DNA of 8,462 nucleotides from NCBI GenBank assembly GCA_018396565.1, contig JAGTQO010000066.1:1-8462 (forward strand), read 5' to 3'. The translations under genes were made by a program, and so were the position numbers. Source of the stretch: Candidatus Bathyarchaeota archaeon. Lineage in GTDB: Archaea; Thermoproteota; Bathyarchaeia; 40CM-2-53-6; RBG-13-38-9. This document shows, piece by piece, positions 5,027-8,462 of the stretch. Position 1 is the first letter of the stretch, and every line of letters begins with the position of its first letter. The notes under the pieces are model-generated. The model did no database searches. It had not been told where the DNA came from and saw only the letters and a program-made list of their open reading frames with translations.

Positions 5027-5881
5027 ATGTCTCTCAGAAGGTTGGAGTCTGCGACAGAGGATATTAGACATATTGTCGATGAGAAAGTAGACCTCTTCAT
5101 TGGTGAGATGTGTGGAATAGTCAGCGCCGGTGGGGAGGGTTTGAGGTTGAGGCCTATAACGATTGAACAGCCCAAGCCTCTAGTCGAGGTAGGCTCCCCA
5201 AAGCAGCCTCTCATCTACTGGAGTATGTTGCCTATGATTCTTGGAGGTGTCTCACACTTCATAATAGGTGTTAGGCATGGGGCTTCAAAGATAAAGAGGA
5301 GGGTAGGTACGGGAGGGGAGCTCAGTCGAAGGTTCGGTAGAGAGATAACAATAGTTTACGTTGAGGAGCCTGAGCCTCTGGGAAGAGCAGGATGCATCAA
5401 ATATGGTATCGAGCAAGGTATAATAGATCCTGATAAGCCAGTCATAATGTTCAATGCTTCAGATATTCTAAGGATGAATCTTAGGAGCCTCGTCAGACAC
5501 CACCTATGGCTTAAAGCATATTATGGCTTCGAGGTTACACAAGTATACACTTCAGGTTTTAGGGTTCAGTATGGGATAGGTAAGGTCAACTACTCAACAT
5601 CCCAAGTTACCAACTTCAAAGAGAAACCTCTATTCCACAGCTTGGCAAATACAGCCTGCTACATTACACATGGAAGGCTGAGGGACTTCAAAGAGATCAG
5701 AAAGGTCCCTTCAAACCCTGAGGAGGAACTGGTACCAAAATGGTTGAGGGAGAACACGCTCGGAGCATACATAATCTCTCCCGATGACATAATCTCCATA
5801 AAATTCCAGAGAGATCTTGAGCGGGTATTTGAGATGGATATAGAGAGGTTTGTGAAAGGCGCCTACGATTCACTGTCATGA
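5027..5881 (+). CDS. Sugar-1-phosphate nucleotidyltransferase (RmlA/GalU-like NTP_transferase domain)
   Basis: This cytoplasmic enzyme should join a nucleoside triphosphate and a sugar-1-phosphate into a nucleotide sugar. In its 284 residues the nucleotide-binding signature SAGGEGLRLRPIT is at about 33-45, followed by PKPLVEV at 49-55, EPEPLGRAG near 114-122, the metal-binding Asp in NASDIL (about Asp146, where relatives usually have NGD), and FKEKP at 197-201. The fold ends near residue 270 with no C-terminal left-handed beta-helix, so it is the short form. The C-terminal segment AYIISPDDIISIKFQRDLERV replaces the more usual W-x-DIGTPEDY pattern. The first 27 residues precede the normal family start; the ATG at 5108 is the alternative. 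Sugar and base specificity cannot be read from the sequence. GalT and a GT4 glycosyltransferase lie on either side, suggesting a shared nucleotide-sugar pathway. Confidence 0.85.
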   Translation: MSLRRLESATEDIRHIVDEKVDLFIGEMCGIVSAGGEGLRLRPITIEQPKPLVEVGSPKQPLIYWSMLPMILGGVSHFIIGVRHGASKIKRRVGTGGELSRRFGREITIVYVEEPEPLGRAGCIKYGIEQGIIDPDKPVIMFNASDILRMNLRSLVRHHLWLKAYYGFEVTQVYTSGFRVQYGIGKVNYSTSQVTNFKEKPLFHSLANTACYITHGRLRDFKEIRKVPSNPEEELVPKWLRENTLGAYIISPDDIISIKFQRDLERVFEMDIERFVKGAYDSLS

Positions 5882-5970
5882 TTCTGTATTGAACCATTTT
5901 GAATGAATCTTATAGAAGAGACATTGGTAATCACTATATATCTTGATGTTTCTAACTCACTTTCGCTCTG

Positions 5971-5986
5971 CCATAAATATTTAATG
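5971..5986 (+). promoter_or_regulatory. Putative TATA box for the glycosyltransferase gene
   Basis: The sequence CCATAAATATTTAATG contains TAAATATTTA, a perfect palindrome at 5974-5983, centred about 43 nt before the ATG at 6022. Transcription would begin near 6004, so the gene probably has its own promoter within the 140-bp gap after the nucleotidyltransferase. Confidence 0.45.
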
Positions 5987-6021
5987 CATCGTAGATAACA
6001 TAAGCATGAAGGAAGTAGCAA

Positions 6022-7275
6022 ATGCCTGAGATTGCAATAATACATTATACCGCCCCACCTAAGGAGTTGGGTGGAGTAGAAATAGTCATTGAGAACCATG
6101 TAAGATATCTATCTGAGTCGGGGTATCGGATAAGGATCTTATTCGGCAGCGGCGGAGGCCTCGACTATAGAAACATCACTGAACATAAGATTCCACTACT
6201 ATGGCCTAACCATCCTACAATCCAAAATATTCAAGAAGATCTCCTGAGCAAGGGTGAGAGCTCACAGTTTCAGGCTGTTAAGGAGATGATAACGGATGAG
6301 CTTACCAGAAACCTTAAGGGAGTAGATGTTTGCATAGTCCACAATATTCCATCTATGCCTTTCAACTTCGCCGCTACAGCAGCGTTGAACGATGTATCTG
6401 AGAAGGTTAGGAGGATGATCTTCTGGATTCATGATAGTGCCCTCCTCAGAGATGAGTGGGCATGTCGAAAGGAGTCTTTCCCCACGACCCTACTACACCA
6501 CAAGGCTAAGAACATAACCTATGTGACTCCGACCAACGCCAGGGCAAAAGAACTATCCAGGCTTGATGAACCCTACAAGATCAGTAATGCGGTTGTTGTA
6601 CCTAACGGTGTGACCATAGAGGAATTCATTAAGATAGATGAAGTGACGAAGCTTTTGATGAAGAAACTTGGCCTCTCCTTCGAGAATTACATAATAGTAA
6701 TTCCTGTAAGGGTTACGCCGAGAAAGAATATTGAACTCGCTCTCTTCGTCGTCGACGAGCTGAAACATTTGATCGCTGAGCCTCGACAAATAAAACTGTT
6801 GGTGACAGGACCCCCAGACCATCAAGCATCAAAACTCGGCATCGCCTACCTTGAATATCTCAAGGAGATTATGGAGAGGAGGGGACTAAACGAGAACGTG
6901 ATCTTCTGCCATGAATTGATAGATCAGAAGAGAGAGTACAGGAATGGGGCCATTCAGAAGTGGAGCGTAGCAGATGTGTATAATATTGCCGACATGATTT
7001 TCATTCCAAGTAGAGAGGAGGGTTTCGGCCTCCCAGTAATTGAGGCTGGGGCAGCTCGGAAACCGATCTTCTGCTCCAGGATCCCACCATTCCAAGAGTT
7101 GATAAGGGATGACATTGAAGGATTCATGTTCGACCTAGACGAGGATCCTAAGAGCATAGCCTTCAGAATCTATAGGCGGTACCTTGAAGATAGGGTTGAC
7201 AACAATTTCGATAATGTGATAAGAAGATTCACTTGGGAGAACATAATCAAGAGGAAGATTATACCCCTCCTCTAG
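6022..7275 (+). CDS. Glycosyltransferase family 4 (GT-B fold)
   Basis: This 417-residue retaining glycosyltransferase has two Rossmann-like halves. The N-terminal acceptor-side domain opens with IAIIHYTAPPKELGGVEIVIENH (GGVE at about 17-20), typical of GT4. The C-terminal donor-binding domain begins around residue 215 (IIVIPVRVTPRKNIELAL, containing the R..P.KN block) and carries the EX7E motif between Glu333 and Glu341 in EEGFGLPVIEAGA. No signal peptide or membrane helix is seen, so it is cytosolic or peripheral. The donor is probably a nucleotide-activated hexose, plausibly made by the neighbouring nucleotidyltransferase and GalT, but donor and acceptor (lipid, protein glycan or a compatible solute) cannot be read from the sequence. 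The ATG at 6022 follows GGAAG by about 7 nt and places the GGVE motif at the normal distance. A short out-of-frame ATG at 6006 overlaps this start. Confidence 0.9.
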   Translation: MPEIAIIHYTAPPKELGGVEIVIENHVRYLSESGYRIRILFGSGGGLDYRNITEHKIPLLWPNHPTIQNIQEDLLSKGESSQFQAVKEMITDELTRNLKGVDVCIVHNIPSMPFNFAATAALNDVSEKVRRMIFWIHDSALLRDEWACRKESFPTTLLHHKAKNITYVTPTNARAKELSRLDEPYKISNAVVVPNGVTIEEFIKIDEVTKLLMKKLGLSFENYIIVIPVRVTPRKNIELALFVVDELKHLIAEPRQIKLLVTGPPDHQASKLGIAYLEYLKEIMERRGLNENVIFCHELIDQKREYRNGAIQKWSVADVYNIADMIFIPSREEGFGLPVIEAGAARKPIFCSRIPPFQELIRDDIEGFMFDLDEDPKSIAFRIYRRYLEDRVDNNFDNVIRRFTWENIIKRKIIPLL

Positions 7276-7324
7276 GTGATGAGAATTTAGACCTCTCCAA
7301 TCCATATCAAGAGGCTGGTAACGA

Positions 7325-8047
7325 ATGTTCGAATATTTCCCTGAAATTTTAGGTGAAGCTTCGCAGTGGACAATAAAAGTCCTTTACGCACTGGTCATTC
7401 TAGGTTCGGGATGGGTTTTTGGGCATCTACTCGGTAAAGGCCTCTCGAGGCTAATGGTCAAGTTAGGATTCGAAAGTTTCCTGCACAGGACCGTATTGGG
7501 GAAAGCCCTTGAACGTTCTGGAACCTCATGTGTAAGATTCTTCGAATTCACCATAAGATGGGCAACATACTTATTCGCAATACTTCTTGCACTCGACATC
7601 TTCAATGTCGGGGTTTTAAGGACTCTCCTTCAGACTGCCCCTGAATATCTACCTAACATAGCGGCTGGGCTACTCGTACTCTTCATAGGCTTGTTGGTTG
7701 TAGACCTTCTGGCCGATATAGCTAGGGTTGTAGGTATCGAAGCCAAGATAGAGTTGGCTGCAGTCGTAGCTTTGCTGATAAGGTTTGTAGGTTACTATGT
7801 GGTGGCTGTGATGGCCTTGAGCATTATGAAGGTTGACGTCTCACTTTTGAATGTTATAGGTAACGCATTGGCTTGGGGGATCGCTTTAGGAGCAGGCTTG
7901 GGCATAGGTATCGCCTTCGGCCTAGGTCTGAAAGACTATGTTGCAAAGAATGTTGAGAGGTGGATCAGTTCCACTGGAGAGGTTGCTAAGAAGCCTGAAG
8001 ACTTCTGGTCATGGTATGCAAGAACCAGGGAGGAGGAAAAGAGTTGA
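7325..8047 (+). CDS. Multi-spanning membrane protein with MscS/CmpX-like transmembrane helices
   Basis: This 240-residue integral membrane protein has about five hydrophobic helices: roughly residues 17-38, 78-98, 108-133, 142-168 and 176-202. The last is Gly/Ala-rich (IALGAGLGIGIAFGLGLKDYVAKN) and resembles the pore helix and following turn of small-conductance mechanosensitive channels and the 'conserved TM helix' proteins related to CmpX. After it only about 30 charged residues follow, so the soluble beta domain and C-terminal cage of true MscS are missing. A channel or osmotic-stress role is possible but unproven. The ATG at 7325 is 49 nt after the glycosyltransferase stop, with GAGG at 7311-7314 about 10 nt upstream. 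Read-through from the glycosyltransferase is possible, and no separate TATA box is evident. Confidence 0.82.
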   Translation: MFEYFPEILGEASQWTIKVLYALVILGSGWVFGHLLGKGLSRLMVKLGFESFLHRTVLGKALERSGTSCVRFFEFTIRWATYLFAILLALDIFNVGVLRTLLQTAPEYLPNIAAGLLVLFIGLLVVDLLADIARVVGIEAKIELAAVVALLIRFVGYYVVAVMALSIMKVDVSLLNVIGNALAWGIALGAGLGIGIAFGLGLKDYVAKNVERWISSTGEVAKKPEDFWSWYARTREEEKS

Positions 8048-8069
8048 AGGGTTTCGCCAATAACCTGAC

Positions 8070-8462
8070 TTAAACTAGCCCTGCGCTGACGAGTCTTGAG
8101 AAGGTACTCTGGTTACTTCTCCTTCTGAGCATCGAGCTTAAAGCGAAATAGTTTATGTTGGATGCCAGCTCCATCCATGACGGTAGGATGAGTTGTTCAG
8201 GCCTTGGATCATGCAAGAAGTTATGTTTGAAATGCCTATAGAATCTCTTGAACCTGTGCATATCCACCTCTTTAGAGTAGTTTAGCCCCTCAGCCGGCGA
8301 TATCTGCCTCTTTAACTTGTTGAAGCTGCTCCAGTATTTTGGTATAAGGGAGAGGGCCGCCTCCTTATACGCTGATATTATCCGTCTCCTCCTTTGCTTG
8401 CTCAGGATCACCCCATCATTCTCAAGGGTCCTCAATATTCTGTTTGTTATTTGAGCTATCAT
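8070..8462 (-). CDS. Unrecognised basic protein (reaches the window edge)
   Basis: This is an open frame of 130 codons whose first visible codon is an ATG at the last three bases of the window. The true start may be there or farther upstream. The protein is not recognised. It is rich in Arg and Lys (for example KQRRRRII near 22-29 and HRFKRFYRHFKH near 68-79), has no membrane segment or signal peptide, and looks mainly helical. It is convergent with the membrane-protein gene, with a 22-nt gap, and no terminator is visible between them. Codon usage and composition look like the neighbouring real genes and no competing frame is better, so it is probably a real gene. Nucleic-acid binding would suit the charge but is only a guess. 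Confidence 0.6.
   Translation of the reverse strand: MIAQITNRILRTLENDGVILSKQRRRRIISAYKEAALSLIPKYWSSFNKLKRQISPAEGLNYSKEVDMHRFKRFYRHFKHNFLHDPRPEQLILPSWMELASNINYFALSSMLRRRSNQSTFSRLVSAGLV

Noticed and set aside
7276..7344. Possible C/D box RNA: GTGATGA at 7276-7282 and CTGA at 7341-7344
   Set aside because: No internal D' or C' boxes at guide spacing, no terminal stem, and the D box falls inside the membrane-protein gene. The boxes are short enough to occur by chance.

Overview
The window looks like chromosomal DNA from an archaeon, most likely a TACK-type lineage such as the Bathyarchaeia; this placement is inference. Supporting signs are an archaeal-type dUTPase, a helix-turn-helix/phosphoribosyltransferase regulator of the GfcR type, a tRNA-Arg with a 13-nt intron at 37/38 in a bulge-helix-bulge fold and no encoded CCA, AT-rich TATA-like boxes 25-35 nt before several starts, and GGTGA-type ribosome binding sites. 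No CRISPR array, insertion sequence or rRNA gene is visible.

Positions 1-2236 hold nucleotide-related housekeeping genes. The 3' part of mtnA (methylthioribose-1-phosphate isomerase, methionine salvage) runs rightward and meets, with a 1-nt gap, a leftward dut-gfcR pair: an archaeal dUTPase followed by a DNA-binding phosphoribosyltransferase-like regulator. Rightward of their promoter region is the intron-containing tRNA-Arg(UCG) gene. The dut and tRNA upstream regions share the string GTTTAAGGG.

Positions 2237-3476 form an AT-rich pocket beside the tRNA. It carries a solitary beta-class DNA methyltransferase (leftward, probably starting with TTG) and a 455-bp stretch without a convincing gene. 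No restriction endonuclease or recombinase accompanies it. The location next to a tRNA and the base composition suggest acquired DNA, but no attachment-site duplication was found.

Positions 3477-7275 are a sugar-metabolism region: galT (leftward), a small two-helix membrane protein resembling DUF5652 (leftward), then a sugar-1-phosphate nucleotidyltransferase and a GT4 glycosyltransferase (both rightward). Together they could turn a hexose-1-phosphate into a nucleotide sugar and transfer the sugar to an unknown acceptor. An inverted repeat upstream of galT encloses an AT-rich, TATA-like element and may be an operator.

Positions 7325-8462 hold a multi-helix membrane protein with the transmembrane part of the MscS/CmpX-like family but no soluble beta domain. 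A convergent, unrecognised basic protein reaches the right edge of the window.

Nothing here amounts to a clearly new multi-gene system. The most notable items are the very short tRNA intron, the dUTPase that could easily be misnamed dCTP deaminase, the overlap question at the dut-gfcR junction, the solitary methyltransferase pocket, and the inverted repeat before galT.
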